Assembly: GCF_029873215.1 (NCBI RefSeq)
Contig: NZ_CP123620.1
Span: 2,604,001-2,668,000, forward strand
DNA from: Nocardioides sp. BP30
Lineage (GTDB): Bacteria > Actinomycetota > Actinomycetes > Propionibacteriales > Nocardioidaceae
DNA length: 64,000 nucleotides
Reading direction: 5' to 3'
Under the pieces are notes generated by a model, which worked only from the letters and a program-made list of their open reading frames with translations, was not told where the DNA came from and did no database searches. The translations under genes and the position numbers were made by a program. Positions 54,251-63,533 of the stretch are shown here, in pieces. How positions within the stretch are numbered: position 1 is the stretch's first letter; each line of letters opens with the position of its first letter.

Positions 54251-55239
54251 GCTCGGCTCCTCGCGTCGAAGCTGGACACCTTCGCGAGCTCCTCGAAGAG
54301 TCTTCGCTCCTCGTCGGTGACGGTCGTGGGCACACGGATCTGCAGCTCGGCGTAGAGATTGCCCGGCGCGCCTCGTCTGTTCGGAAGCCCGCGGCCCTTC
54401 AGGCGCAACGAGCGGTGGCTGGATGAGCCCGCCGGAACCTTCACCGTGGCGGCTCCACCCGGGGTCTCGACGGAGACCGAAGCGCCCAGGGCGGCCTCCC
54501 ACGGAGCGACCGGCAGCAGGACGCGTAGATCGCGACCCTCGACCCGGTACCGCGGGTGGTCGGCGATCCGAACTACCAGGAAGAGGTCGCCGGGCGCCGC
54601 CGAGCCACTGCCAGGGCCGCCCTGGCCGCGCAGCCGGATCCGCTGACCGTCGACCACCCCCGGCGGGATGGTGACGTCGATGGTGCGTGAACCGTCCGGA
54701 CCATCGATCGTGAAGCTGCGCTCGGTGCCGTGGTACGCCTCCTCGACCGAGACCTCCACCTCCGCTTCGTGGTCGGTGCCCGGGACCGGGCCCGGCCCCC
54801 AACTGCTCCGGGACCGACCGCCGAAGATTCCCCCGAGCAGGTCCTCGATATCGATCTCCTCGCCGAAGCCACCGGCCGCGAAGCCTCCCGACGGCCCCGA
54901 CCCCGACGGCCGGGCGCCCGACGGCCGGGCGCCCGACGACCAGCGGCCGCGCGCACCTGCGCCGGCGTCGGCATAGGTTCTGGCCTGACGCCAGGCGCTC
55001 GGATCCGCATCGGGAGGGACGCGCCGGAAGTCTTCGCCGAAGGCGTCGTAGCGACGACGCAACTCGGGATCCGACAGCACGTCGTAGGCCTCGGCGATCT
55101 CCTTGAACCGCTCCTCGGCCCCGGTCTGCTTGTTGACGTCGGGGTGGTTCTGACGCGCCAGCCTGCGGTAGGCGCGCTGGATGTCGGCCGGGTCGGCGTC
55201 GCGTGCGACCCCGAGGACCTCGTAGAAGTCCCTGGCCAT
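54247..55239 (-). CDS. Class B DnaJ co-chaperone (CbpA type)
   Basis: 330 residues: J domain with HPD at 32-34, a Gly/Ser/Arg-rich linker containing [15 protein letters not shown], and two DnaJ C-terminal beta domains. The Cys-rich zinc finger of DnaJ is absent, which defines class B. It delivers clients to DnaK and triggers ATP hydrolysis. It overlaps the grpE stop at its start and cbpM at its end. Confidence 0.92.
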   Translation of the reverse strand: MARDFYEVLGVARDADPADIQRAYRRLARQNHPDVNKQTGAEERFKEIAEAYDVLSDPELRRRYDAFGEDFRRVPPDADPSAWRQARTYADAGAGARGRWSSGARPSGARPSGSGPSGGFAAGGFGEEIDIEDLLGGIFGGRSRSSWGPGPVPGTDHEAEVEVSVEEAYHGTERSFTIDGPDGSRTIDVTIPPGVVDGQRIRLRGQGGPGSGSAAPGDLFLVVRIADHPRYRVEGRDLRVLLPVAPWEAALGASVSVETPGGAATVKVPAGSSSHRSLRLKGRGLPNRRGAPGNLYAELQIRVPTTVTDEERRLFEELAKVSSFDARSRA

Positions 55240-55781
55240 CAGGGTGCCCTGGTCGCCACCACGACCGCGGCCGGACGCAACAGCTTCTCGTCAGGTCCGT
55301 ACCCGGGCCGCACGACCCGAGCCACGGTGCCGGGCGTCAGCGCGTCGTCGGACACGGTGCCCACCGCCTCGTGCACGGCGGGGTTGAAGGCCCTGCCGTC
55401 GTCCTCACGACGGGGGTATCCGAGATCGGCCAGGACGCCGACAGCCTGAGCGAGCACGGCCCGGACGCCCTCGACCACTGAATCGGGATCGGATGCCGCG
55501 TGCTCGAGCGCCCGCTCCAGATTGTCCAGGACGGGCAGCCAGCTGGCGGCCACGGCGGCCCGCTCCTGCTGCCGGCTACGGGCCACGTCGCGTGCGCACT
55601 GCTTGCGGAAGTTGTCGAGCTCGGCGGCGGTACGTCGCCACGCGTCCTCCAGCTCCGCGATCTGGCGCGCCGGGTCGACGCGCTCGGACGCGTCGTCCGC
55701 CGGCGCTTCGTCGCCCAGGGCCTCGTTGCCCGGGGCCTCGTCGCCCGGGGCCTCGGTGGTCGGTGCCTCGTGATCGGACAT
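55239..55781 (-). CDS. grpE: Nucleotide exchange factor GrpE
   Basis: 180 residues: acidic N-terminus with [20 protein letters not shown] repeats, coiled coil (about 40-90) and beta domain ([20 protein letters not shown]). It releases ADP from DnaK. The gene follows dnaK by 5 bases and its stop overlaps the dnaJ start. The repeats are encoded by 15-bp tandem units and look recently expanded. Confidence 0.94.
   Translation of the reverse strand: MSDHEAPTTEAPGDEAPGNEALGDEAPADDASERVDPARQIAELEDAWRRTAAELDNFRKQCARDVARSRQQERAAVAASWLPVLDNLERALEHAASDPDSVVEGVRAVLAQAVGVLADLGYPRREDDGRAFNPAVHEAVGTVSDDALTPGTVARVVRPGYGPDEKLLRPAAVVVATRAP
55705..55764. repeat. 15-bp tandem repeats in grpE
   Basis: About four units of the type GCCTCGTCGCCCGGG encode the E-A-P-G-D repeats in the GrpE N-terminus. 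The fourth unit is diverged. In-frame length means copy number can change without breaking the gene. Confidence 0.7.
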
Positions 55782-55786
55782 GGCCG

Positions 55787-57703
55787 TCAGTGGGAGGTGA
55801 ACTCGGCGTCGATGACGTCGTCGTCACCGCTGTCCGAAGCCTCGTCGGAGGCGCTCGCCGGCCCTGTCGCCGGCCCTGTCGACGGCCCTGTCGACGGCCC
55901 GGCACCGCCACGACCTGAAGCGTTCAGCGCCTGGTTCATCTGGTGGAGCTCTCCGGTCAGGGCGCGGAGGCGGTCCACCGGCTCATCGCCCTCGACAGCC
56001 CGGCGGGCCTCCTCGACCAGCATCTCGGCACGCGCCCGGTCGTGCTCGGCAACGGACGCGCCAGCCTCTTCGAGGGTCTTGCGCACCTGGTAGGCGACCG
56101 AGTCGAGCTCGTTGCGGGCATCGACCCGCTCGCGTAGGGCGGCGTCCTCACCCCGGTGGGTCTCGGCGTCCCTGATCATCCGGTCCACCTCCTCCTGACT
56201 GAGCGTGGAGGTCTCGCTGATGGTCACCTGCTGCTCGGCACCGGTGTCCTTGTCGCGGGCCGAGACGTGCAGGATGCCGTTGGCGTCGATGTCGAAGGTC
56301 ACCTCGATCTGCGGCACCCCGCGCGGCGCCGGGCGGATGTTCTCCAGCCGGAACCTGGCCAGCACGCGGTTGTCCGCTGCTCGTTCCCGCTCGCCCTGCA
56401 GTACGACGACGTCGACGGCGGACTGATTGTCCTCCGCGGTGCTGAAGATCTCGGTCCGTCGAGCCGGGATGGTGGTGTTGCGCTCGATGACCTTGGTCAT
56501 CACGCCACCCATCGTCTCCAGACCCAGCGACAGGGGCGCTACGTCGAGCAGCAGCACGTCCTTGACGTCGCCCTTGATGATCGCCGCCTGCACGGCCGCG
56601 CCGATGGCCACGACCTCGTCCGGGTTGACGGTCATGTTGGGGTCCTTGCCACCGGTCAGGCGGCGTACCAGTGCCTGCACCGCCGGGATCCGGGTGGACC
56701 CGCCCACCAGGATGACCTCGTCGATGTCGTCTGCGGTGACCTTGGCGTCGGCCATCGCCTGCTTGACCGGACCGAGGCAGCGCTCGACGAGGTCGGCCGT
56801 GAGCTGCTCGAAGGTGGACCTCATCAGGTTGACGTTGAGGTGCTTGGGTCCGGAGGCGTCAGCGGTGACGAACGGGAGGTTGACAGCCGTCTGGGTCACC
56901 GCCGACAGCTCGACCTTGGCCTTCTCCGCAGCCTCGAACAGACGTTGCAGGGCCTGGGAGTCGTCACGGAGGTCGATGCCGTTGGACTTCTTGAACTCGT
57001 CGGCCAGGTAGTCGACGATCCGTCGATCGAAGTCGTCGCCGCCGAGATGCGTGTCCCCGGCCGTCGATCGAACCTCGACCACGCCGTCTCCGACGGAGAG
57101 GATGCTGACGTCGAACGTGCCACCGCCGAGATCGAAGACGAGCACCGTCTCGTTCTCGAGCTTGTCCATCCCGTACGCGAGGGCAGCGGCCGTCGGCTCG
57201 TTGATGATCCGGAGGACCTCGAGTCCGGCGATCTTGCCAGCGTCCTTCGTGGCTTGGCGCTGGGCATCGTTGAAATGCGCCGGGACGGTGATGACCGCCT
57301 CGGTGACCCGCTCGCCGAGGAACTTCCCGGCGTCCTCGACCAGCTTGCGCAGCACGAGGGCCGAGATCTCCTCGGGTGCGTAGAGCTTGCCGTTGACCTG
57401 GAAGCGCGCCGCACCGTCGGGGCCGGCGACGACGTCGAAGGATGCGGCGGTCATCTCGCTGCTGACCTCGTCGTACCGGTGCCCGATGAAGCGCTTCGCC
57501 GAGTAGATCGTGCCCTTCGGATTCAGGATCGCCTGCCGCCGGGCCATCTGCCCGACCAGACGCTCGCCGTTCTCCAGGAAGGCCACCACCGACGGTGTCG
57601 TCCTGTTGCCCTCTGCGTTGGGGATGACCTGCGGCTGCCCACCTTCGGTGGCCGCGATCACCGAGTTCGTCGTTCCCAGGTCGATGCCGACTGCCCTAGC
57701 CAT
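55787..57703 (-). CDS. dnaK: Molecular chaperone DnaK (Hsp70)
   Basis: 638 residues. The ATPase domain begins [17 protein letters not shown] and contains [12 protein letters not shown] and [10 protein letters not shown]; the substrate-binding domain has [18 protein letters not shown]. The linker and lid are normal, but the tail carries [14 protein letters not shown] coded by 12-bp tandem repeats instead of the usual EEVD-like end. ATG 57703 has a GGAG site. It heads the eight-gene chaperone-redox operon. No HspR (HAIR) or HrcA (CIRCE) operator is seen upstream, so control differs from the main dnaK operon of actinobacteria. Confidence 0.95.
   Translation of the reverse strand: MARAVGIDLGTTNSVIAATEGGQPQVIPNAEGNRTTPSVVAFLENGERLVGQMARRQAILNPKGTIYSAKRFIGHRYDEVSSEMTAASFDVVAGPDGAARFQVNGKLYAPEEISALVLRKLVEDAGKFLGERVTEAVITVPAHFNDAQRQATKDAGKIAGLEVLRIINEPTAAALAYGMDKLENETVLVFDLGGGTFDVSILSVGDGVVEVRSTAGDTHLGGDDFDRRIVDYLADEFKKSNGIDLRDDSQALQRLFEAAEKAKVELSAVTQTAVNLPFVTADASGPKHLNVNLMRSTFEQLTADLVERCLGPVKQAMADAKVTADDIDEVILVGGSTRIPAVQALVRRLTGGKDPNMTVNPDEVVAIGAAVQAAIIKGDVKDVLLLDVAPLSLGLETMGGVMTKVIERNTTIPARRTEIFSTAEDNQSAVDVVVLQGERERAADNRVLARFRLENIRPAPRGVPQIEVTFDIDANGILHVSARDKDTGAEQQVTISETSTLSQEEVDRMIRDAETHRGEDAALRERVDARNELDSVAYQVRKTLEEAGASVAEHDRARAEMLVEEARRAVEGDEPVDRLRALTGELHQMNQALNASGRGGAGPSTGPSTGPATGPASASDEASDSGDDDVIDAEFTSH
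55861..55896. repeat. 12-bp tandem repeats in the dnaK tail
   Basis: Three units of GCCCTGTCGACG (one variant) encode the Gly-Pro-Ser/Ala-Thr repeats of the DnaK C-terminus, near the stop codon. Confidence 0.75.
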
Positions 57704-57797
57704 GACCACTCCATTCGCCGGAAGCTCGTGTCAGGGCCATGCTTCGCGCGCACACCTGTCGCCGGCATCCCGTGAACGGGTGCTTTGGCGGAGGGTC

Positions 57798-58097
57798 TTA
57801 CGCCGGGACCTTGTCGGCGAGGATGTCGATCTTCTCGATGTGGGGCTCGGTGAAGAGCACGCCGGTGTTCGGCCCGAGCGCCTGTCCCACGCCACCGGCG
57901 AGATGGGCATCTCGGGCCGCCTCGTCCGGGAACGCGTCGTACACGCCGAAGGTGGAGGGGCCGAACCGGATGGCGAACCACGTGACGGTGCCTGGCTCGT
58001 CCAGAACGATCGACCGCGCTTGGGTGAGGAAGTCAGCGAGTTCCTCCTCCTTGCCCGGCAGTGCCTCCAGACGTACGAGGAGAGCTTTCATCAGCAT
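57798..58097 (-). CDS. Putative quinol monooxygenase (ABM domain)
   Basis: 99 residues of the antibiotic-biosynthesis-monooxygenase fold (dimeric alpha-beta barrel): KALLVRLEALPGKEEELADF, PGTVTWFAIRFG, FGVYDAFPDEAARDAHLAGG. These enzymes oxidise quinols or act as small heme-free oxygenases. ATG 58097 has AAAGGAG 8 bases upstream. It lies 94 bases upstream of dnaK on the same strand and could share a transcript with the chaperone operon. Confidence 0.85.
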   Translation of the reverse strand: MLMKALLVRLEALPGKEEELADFLTQARSIVLDEPGTVTWFAIRFGPSTFGVYDAFPDEAARDAHLAGGVGQALGPNTGVLFTEPHIEKIDILADKVPA

Positions 58098-58119
58098 GGG
58101 TCGGACTCCTTTGTCTGCT

Positions 58120-58155
58120 GTGGACGACGCCGTGGACGACACCGTGGACGACGCT
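58120..58155. repeat. 12-bp tandem repeats upstream of the ABM gene
   Basis: Three copies of GTGGACGAC plus three variable bases, ending 23 bases from the ABM start codon. Similar short expansions occur in dnaK and grpE. No function can be given. Confidence 0.6.
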
Positions 58156-58284
58156 GTGGCCGGCGGTGGCGAGTGGACGCCGCGCCGAGCACTTCTCTTC
58201 GGCCATGCTTCTCAGGTCCGTCGCCGCCCTGCATCCCGCACATGGGTGATTCTTGCCGGGCGGATCCGTCCCGATCCTCTCCGG

Positions 58285-59169
58285 CTAACCGTTGGGCAGG
58301 CCGTGCCGCAGCGCCAGCACCGTCAGCTCGACGCGCGAGTGGACGTCGAGCTTGAGGTAGATGTGCTTGAGGTGGGCGTCGACGGTATGGCGGGAGACGG
58401 AGAGCTTCTCAGCGACCTGGCGGTTCGTCACCCCGCGGGAGACGCACGAGACGATGCGCAGTTCGGCGCCGGTGAGCGACGCCCATCCGTCGTCCTTCCC
58501 GTCCTCGCCGTGCGCCTCTACCCGAACCAGCGGATACCGGACCGCCGCGGCCGCCCTGGCCGCCGGCACGTACTCCATCGGGTCCATGTAGTGGGGGTTG
58601 TCGATCACCGTCCGGTCCAGCAGAACCTTGGGGTGGGTATGGAGCACCTCGACGAGCATGTCGGCGCCGAACTTCCTCAGGTCGTAGAGGCACATGAGGA
58701 TGGCGGGCACTTCCTCGACGACGTGGTTGAGCGACGACTCGTAGACGAACAGGTCCTCCCAGCCCGGGGCGCCCGACAGCACCCACGATATCTCGCCGAC
58801 GGCTCTGAGGAAGTCGAAGTCGTCTGCGACAGCCACCTCCACGCTCGCGGCGAGGAAGCTGACCATGTCGTCGACGCTGAACGCACCCGAGCGGAGGTAG
58901 GCGTCCGATGATCGCTCGACGTCGAGTTGCGCCCATCGTCTCGAATAGTCCGGCCCCGGCTGACCCACGGCCCGGTCCCGGACCAGCTCGGGCTCGACGT
59001 CGTCGATCAGGCACAGACACTTGTCGCCTTGCCGCAGTCCCTCCTCGAGGAAGGGGTAGAGCAGTCGATCACGCTCGGCCGGGCCCGAGTAGAGCGCGCA
59101 GAAGTGCGTTCCCGGACTCACAACGCCGACCCCGGGAATCCCGAGGCTCAGACCGTCCATGGCCGCCAC
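58285..59169 (-). CDS. MEDS-domain sensor with C-terminal LuxR helix-turn-helix
   Basis: 294 residues. The N-terminal 200 residues are a MEDS (DcmR-like) sensory domain: GTHFCALYSGPAERDRLLYP, FLEEGLRQGDKCLCLIDD. The C-terminus is a LuxR-type DNA-binding domain (LTGAELRIVSCVSRGVTNRQ, VAEKLSVSRHTVDAHLKHIY). The signal is unknown; MEDS domains occur with histidine kinases and anti-sigma systems. It lies alone on the minus strand between the ABM gene and the GAF-ANTAR pair. Confidence 0.87.
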   Translation of the reverse strand: MAAMDGLSLGIPGVGVVSPGTHFCALYSGPAERDRLLYPFLEEGLRQGDKCLCLIDDVEPELVRDRAVGQPGPDYSRRWAQLDVERSSDAYLRSGAFSVDDMVSFLAASVEVAVADDFDFLRAVGEISWVLSGAPGWEDLFVYESSLNHVVEEVPAILMCLYDLRKFGADMLVEVLHTHPKVLLDRTVIDNPHYMDPMEYVPAARAAAAVRYPLVRVEAHGEDGKDDGWASLTGAELRIVSCVSRGVTNRQVAEKLSVSRHTVDAHLKHIYLKLDVHSRVELTVLALRHGLPNG

Positions 59170-59333
59170 CGTTCACCGGATGAGGCAGAGACCATCATCG
59201 TACGCGCGTTTGGTCCGGCGGTCTCCCCTGCGTCGTCCCCGATCGGGGAGGAGTCTTGCCAGGTCGACGAGCTCCGAGCCGGTCCCCGCGCACGGGGCCG
59301 GTTCCGGCGCAGAACCTGTGCGCGGCGAGCGGG

Positions 59334-60128
59334 TCACCTGCGGTGAGGTCGCGTGCCGCCCTGGGGGAGGAGGAGGCCGGGGGTCAGCTCTCGACGTACC
59401 AGCCTCTCGGCCACGATGCCGAGCTTGAGGTTGTGGCTGCGGGCGTGGCCGCGCAGGGCCTCGAAGGCGATGTCCATGCCGACCGAGCCGTACTCGGCGA
59501 GGATGCCCTTGGCCTGCTCGATGACCACCCTGGTCTGGAGGGCGGCTTGAAGCTGCTCGGTCAGCAGGGAGCTCCGGTGCAGGGACCGCTGTTGGAGGAT
59601 CGCGATCGTGGCCACGTCGGCAAGCGCTCGCGCCAGCCGCCGATCCGAGGCGCTCAACGGGCCGGCCTCGGTCTGGAAGAGGTTCAGCGCGCCGATGGTC
59701 TGCTCCCGCAGCCGCATCGGGATGGCATGCACCGAGCAGAAACCGAGCCGGAGGGCTGTCGCAGCGAAGCGCGGCCACCGCGTCGACGCCTGGAGGTCGT
59801 CGACGTCGACCGCTGCCCCGGTCCGGGACGCCTCGACACACGGGCCGCCCTCCGCACCCTGCAACTGGAACAGCTCGACGACCCGCGTCGCCTCGTCGGA
59901 GGACGCCATGAGGTGCAGGTCGTCGCGCTGATCGATCAGCACGAGCCCGGCCTGCGCCACGCCGAGCAGCTCCACGCAGCTGTGGACGAGGCGGTCCAGC
60001 ATGTCGATGACGTCGTAGTCGGCGACCAGGGTGTCCGTCAGCATCACGAAGGTGCGGGCCACGAGGTCCTCACGCGTCAGCGGTACGTCGGTCGAGGTGC
60101 TCTCGCCCTCACTACTGCTGGTCATCAC
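59334..60128 (-). CDS. GAF and ANTAR domain protein (RNA-binding antiterminator type), first of pair
   Basis: 264 residues: GAF sensor (about 20-185, AQAGLVLIDQRDDLHLMASS, GPCVEASRTGAAVDV) and C-terminal ANTAR three-helix domain (ALQTRVVIEQAKGILAEYGS, IAFEALRGHARSHNLKL). ANTAR proteins bind two-hairpin RNA motifs to prevent termination. Start overlaps the stop of the second GAF-ANTAR gene (ATGA), so both are made together. The ligand is unknown. Confidence 0.88.
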   Translation of the reverse strand: MMTSSSEGESTSTDVPLTREDLVARTFVMLTDTLVADYDVIDMLDRLVHSCVELLGVAQAGLVLIDQRDDLHLMASSDEATRVVELFQLQGAEGGPCVEASRTGAAVDVDDLQASTRWPRFAATALRLGFCSVHAIPMRLREQTIGALNLFQTEAGPLSASDRRLARALADVATIAILQQRSLHRSSLLTEQLQAALQTRVVIEQAKGILAEYGSVGMDIAFEALRGHARSHNLKLGIVAERLVRRELTPGLLLPQGGTRPHRR

Positions 60129-60802
60129 TGAGCCTCCTCGAATCGCCGATGGCCCTGCACCACGTCACTCGCCAGCGTCTCGACGGAGATCCCCTCGGCG
60201 AACGCCGTGGCGCGCAGCCTGATCAGCGCCTTGTCGATGCTCACGCCCAGCTGCATCATCACCATCCCGGCCGCCCGATGCACCTCCAGGCTCCTGAGCG
60301 GCAGCGGGTCGGGGTCCCGGTCACCGAGCGCTCCCCCGTCGAGGAGGGTGAGGGCGACCGCGTCGACGGCGCTCAGTGCTCGGGACAGCTCCTCCCCCTC
60401 GAGCGGGGCCGATTCGCGCCGATACAGGTCTGCGGCGCCGATGGCCACGACACCGATGCGCAGGGGCAACGCATAGATGGCGCGCACGCCCAGCGCCAAC
60501 GCCTCGCTGGCGAACACCGGCCACCGCCCAGCGTGACCGTCTCGGAGATCCTCGAGATCCGGCACGAGGACCGGTACCCCGAAGGCGGTGGCGTCCACGC
60601 AGGGCCCCTCGCCGAGGGTGAACTGCGTCAACTCCAACGCTTCGGCGACCGCATCCGTGCCGAAGATCGGCTCATGGGTGCTCCCGCGCGTCAAGGACAG
60701 GCCGGCACCGTCGACGCCGGCGGCTCCGACACAAGCCACGAGGAGCTCCTTCGCCCGCACGCTCCCTGACAAGTCCCCAGCGCTCTCACCGGGTCTGGCC
60801 AT
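60125..60802 (-). CDS. GAF and ANTAR domain protein, second of pair
   Basis: 225 residues with the same layout: GAF (VDGAGLSLTRGSTHEPIFGT, GEGPCVDATAFGVPVLVPDL) and ANTAR (VHRAAGMVMMQLGVSIDKAL, RATAFAEGISVETLA). ATG 60802 (MARPGES) with a GGAACGG site is preferred over ATG/GTG upstream. It is divergent from the RsbW-like ATPase gene across a 231-base promoter region. The pair may form heterodimers. Confidence 0.87.
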   Translation of the reverse strand: MARPGESAGDLSGSVRAKELLVACVGAAGVDGAGLSLTRGSTHEPIFGTDAVAEALELTQFTLGEGPCVDATAFGVPVLVPDLEDLRDGHAGRWPVFASEALALGVRAIYALPLRIGVVAIGAADLYRRESAPLEGEELSRALSAVDAVALTLLDGGALGDRDPDPLPLRSLEVHRAAGMVMMQLGVSIDKALIRLRATAFAEGISVETLASDVVQGHRRFEEAQ

Positions 60803-61033
60803 GTGAACCGTTCCGTCCTCGTTGCGCCGCGCTTGGGTGCCCACGCAACTCGGGCCTGCGTGGAGGCTACCCCGACCGCCCGCCGGCCGGTAGGGCCGGG
60901 GCGAGCGTCGCTACCGAGCGCCCGCACCCGCCCCGCACTGTTCGAGCGTAGTGTGGGGGAACCACGGTGGTGGCCCAGACCCTGCTTCGGCCATGGCAGG
61001 CCCGCAAGCCTCGTCTAGGTCGCCGAGAAGGAC

Positions 61034-61450
61034 ATGGAAACTACCCTCCACTGGTCGCACCACCTGCTCCTGCCGTGCGCACCGGACAGTGCCGCCCGGG
61101 CTCGCTTCTTCATCCGGGGTGAGCTTGTGGAGCACGACCTCACCCACCTGAGCGACGACGTCGAGCTCGTGGTGGGCGAGCTGGCGAGCAATGCCATCGT
61201 GCATGCGAGGACGCCCTTCAGCGTCTCCCTGGCCGCCAACACCGTCTTCGTCCTGGTCCGGGTCAGGGACCAGGCACCGGCCTCGACGCTGCGCCCACCG
61301 CGCGCGGACTTCCTGACCGCGACGGATCCCGCGCGGATCGGTGGCCGCGGGCTCCTGCTGGTCGAGGTGTTCTCCAGCAGCTGGGGCGTGGAGCCCGAGC
61401 GCGACGGAGGCAAGACGGTCTGGGCCACGTTCTCGATCGATCAGGCGTGA
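61034..61450 (+). CDS. RsbW-like serine kinase/anti-sigma ATPase
   Basis: 138 residues, HATPase_c_2 fold: VVGELASNAIVHARTPFSVS supplies the N box and RIGGRGLLLVEVFSSSWGVE the G box. Proteins of this type hold sigma factors or phosphorylate anti-sigma antagonists; many in actinobacteria have no known partner, and no sigma or antagonist gene is adjacent here. GAGAAGGAC precedes the ATG. Confidence 0.85.
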   Translation: METTLHWSHHLLLPCAPDSAARARFFIRGELVEHDLTHLSDDVELVVGELASNAIVHARTPFSVSLAANTVFVLVRVRDQAPASTLRPPRADFLTATDPARIGGRGLLLVEVFSSSWGVEPERDGGKTVWATFSIDQA

Positions 61451-61480
61451 CCTGGCACAACAGGCGTGACCGGGTATAAA
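61442..61480 (+). promoter_or_regulatory. Promoter with 19-base direct repeat before the histidine kinase gene
   Basis: TGGCAC (61453-61458), 16 bases, TATAAA (61475-61480) looks like a housekeeping promoter, with unusually strong AT in the -10. CAGGCGTGACC occurs at 61442-61452 and again at 61461-61471, 19 bases apart (about two helix turns), flanking the -35 and filling the spacer. This is a typical place for a regulator. It overlaps the end of the ATPase gene. Confidence 0.5.
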
Positions 61481-61552
61481 GGTCGTAGGGCTGCAGGTGG
61501 CCCTCTTCGACCGGACCCCGCGAAGATCTCTCTTCGTCGACGGGTCGCGTCC

Positions 61553-62821
61553 ATGGATCTCTTGCCGCAGCTGCTCCGCACGCTCACCTCGGTCTCGAGC
61601 GACGCCGCCATCCGTGCGATGCTCGACGGAGCAGCTCGCGGAAGCCAGGGCCTGCTTCCTGTCGACGGCGCTGGCATCGTGCTGCTGCACCCGGCTCGGA
61701 CGCGGACCTATGTCGGCGCTTCGGACTCGGCGTCGTTGGAGTTCGAGCGACTGCAGAGCTCGCTGGCGCAGGGCCCCTGTTTCGCAGCCCACCACGGGTT
61801 GCGGTCGTGCTGCGTCCCGGACCTCTCGCGCGCGGAGGGCACCGAGGACGTCGGGGGCTTCGAGCAGTTCGCGACCGCCGCTCGCCGACGGGGCCTGGTG
61901 GGGGTATTCGCTTTCCCGTTGCGTCACAACGGCGTCTCCCTCGGCGCCCTCGACCTCTACCGGATGGCGCCGGGAGCCTTGAGCGCGGCGGACATGCGGA
62001 TGGCTCAGGACATCGCCGACTTCGTCGCCACGTACGTCGGGGCGGTCCTGAGAGGAGTCGCCCTCCGGAGCGAGGCGATCCGGACGCATGAGGAGATCGC
62101 CCTGCTGAACGCTCTGCGGGACGAGCGTCAGTTCCTCGCGACGGCGATCCACGAGCTCAGCAACTCGGTCGCCAGCATCGCCGGTTTCACCTGGGTCCTC
62201 GAGCACGCGACGGGGACCCTCTCCGAGCGCCAGCACCAGCTCGTCGCCGCGGTCCGCCGCAATGCCGGCGACATGGGCGCTCTCGCCGCGGACATCCTGA
62301 CGATGCTCAGCCGTGCGCCCGGCACGGCCCCGAGCGCGGGCTCGCACGAGCTGGTGGACCTGCGCACGGTGGTGAGTGCCCTCCGTGAACGGCTCCCGGT
62401 CACCGCTGAGGCGGGACCGGAGCTCGTCTTCCAGCTCCCGGATCGACCGGTCGCCGTCGAGGGCGACCCCGAGCAGCTGCAGCGGATGCTCGCCAACGTG
62501 CTCGGCAACGCCATCAAGTACACCCAGCCGGGAGGAACGGTCGTCTGCGCGCTGCACCGGCAGGGCGAGCACGCTCACCTCCAGGTGCGCGACAGCGGCA
62601 TCGGCATCGAGGCCGCGGACGAGGCGCACGTCTTCCAGGGCTACTTCCGGGGCGCCAACGCGCGCGAGCAGGGCATCCCGGGCTCCGGTCTGGGTCTGGC
62701 CATCGTGAAGGCCATCGCCGAGGAGCACGGCGGCCGGGTCTCGCTGGCGTCCAGGCTCGGCGCGGGCACGCAGGTACGGATCATCCTGCCGCTCGCCCAC
62801 CCCGACGGGCCGCCGCCGTAG
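61553..62821 (+). CDS. GAF-domain sensor histidine kinase
   Basis: About 422 residues: GAF domain (residues about 15-175), H box FLATAIHELSNSVASIAGF with an Asn-containing HExxN pattern, N box MLANVLGNAIKY, G1 DSGIGIEAAD and G2 GSGLGLAIVKAIAEEHGG. No transmembrane segment, so it senses a cytoplasmic signal. No response regulator is adjacent. ATG 61553 is chosen; the frame is open further to GTG 61466 but that would lie on the promoter -10. Confidence 0.88.
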   Translation: MDLLPQLLRTLTSVSSDAAIRAMLDGAARGSQGLLPVDGAGIVLLHPARTRTYVGASDSASLEFERLQSSLAQGPCFAAHHGLRSCCVPDLSRAEGTEDVGGFEQFATAARRRGLVGVFAFPLRHNGVSLGALDLYRMAPGALSAADMRMAQDIADFVATYVGAVLRGVALRSEAIRTHEEIALLNALRDERQFLATAIHELSNSVASIAGFTWVLEHATGTLSERQHQLVAAVRRNAGDMGALAADILTMLSRAPGTAPSAGSHELVDLRTVVSALRERLPVTAEAGPELVFQLPDRPVAVEGDPEQLQRMLANVLGNAIKYTQPGGTVVCALHRQGEHAHLQVRDSGIGIEAADEAHVFQGYFRGANAREQGIPGSGLGLAIVKAIAEEHGGRVSLASRLGAGTQVRIILPLAHPDGPPP

Positions 62822-62844
62822 CGAGAGGCGCTCCGGCCAACGCC

Positions 62845-62903
62845 CGGTCCGTCGAACGCCCGGTCCGTCGAGCACCGGTCCGTCGAATGCGCGCGTGTAG
62901 AGT
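62845..62903 (+). promoter_or_regulatory. Three iteron-like repeats before the DUF5994 gene promoter
   Basis: CGGTCCGTCGA occurs at 62845-62855, 62861-62871 and 62876-62886 (spacing 16 and 15 bases), directly upstream of TAGAGT (62898-62903), a plausible -10. Direct repeats in this position usually bind an activator or repressor. Confidence 0.5.
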
Positions 62904-62970
62904 AGCCAGTTGAGTGTCCGGCGATGATGCCTCCGCCCGGGGGGTGGGCGTCGGTCGAGAGGCGGGCGTC

Positions 62971-63531
62971 ATGGTGACGTCGAAGGTGTCAGCTCCCTCC
63001 GAGGCGCCCGTGCGGGCCCGCGGTTCGGTGAGGCTCCGGCTGGCACGAAGCGGCGCCCCGGGCCGTCTGGACGGTGGCTGGTGGCCACGCAGCCACGATG
63101 TCGCGCTCGAGACGATCGCCCTGGCGGACCACTTCCCGTCGCGGTTCGGCCGGATCGTGCGGGTCGAGCTCTCGTCGCACGACTGGGAGTCCGCGCACCA
63201 CGATCTGGCGGCCGCCGGTAGTCGCGTGGCGGTCGACGTGCTTCCCGCGGCGGAGCGCCATATCGCGCGGCTGACGATGTCGGACCGGACCGTCCTCTCG
63301 CTGCTCGTCGTTCCTCCCGGGTTCTCCCCCGACCAGGGTGAGGAAGCACTGCTGGCGGCGGCCACGTCGGGCAACGCGCACTCGGCCGCCGACCTGCTCG
63401 AGGAGGTCACCGACGGCCCGGACATCGACCCGGAGGATCGCTGGATCGACGGCGACGAATCCTGGTCGCGACCCGGCGCCGTACCGAGCCCGCTCCCGAC
63501 GCCGACGCACGCGATCACCCGCGGAACCTGA
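62971..63531 (+). CDS. DUF5994 family protein
   Basis: 186 residues. The N-terminal RLRLARSGAPGRLDGGWWPR and SHDVALETIALADHF match the DUF5994 pattern; RIVRVELSSHDW continues it. Function unknown; such proteins are common in actinobacteria near stress regulators. ATG 62971 has a GAGAGG site; GTG 62914 is the alternative. The C-terminal 50 residues are acidic. The next gene starts 2 bases after the stop. Confidence 0.75.
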   Translation: MVTSKVSAPSEAPVRARGSVRLRLARSGAPGRLDGGWWPRSHDVALETIALADHFPSRFGRIVRVELSSHDWESAHHDLAAAGSRVAVDVLPAAERHIARLTMSDRTVLSLLVVPPGFSPDQGEEALLAAATSGNAHSAADLLEEVTDGPDIDPEDRWIDGDESWSRPGAVPSPLPTPTHAITRGT

Positions 63532-63533
63532 CA

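Noticed and set aside
57704..57797. HAIR or CIRCE heat-shock operator upstream of dnaK
   Set aside because: Neither CTTGAGT-N7-ACTCAAG nor TTAGCACTC-N9-GAGTGCTAA, nor a close variant, is visible.
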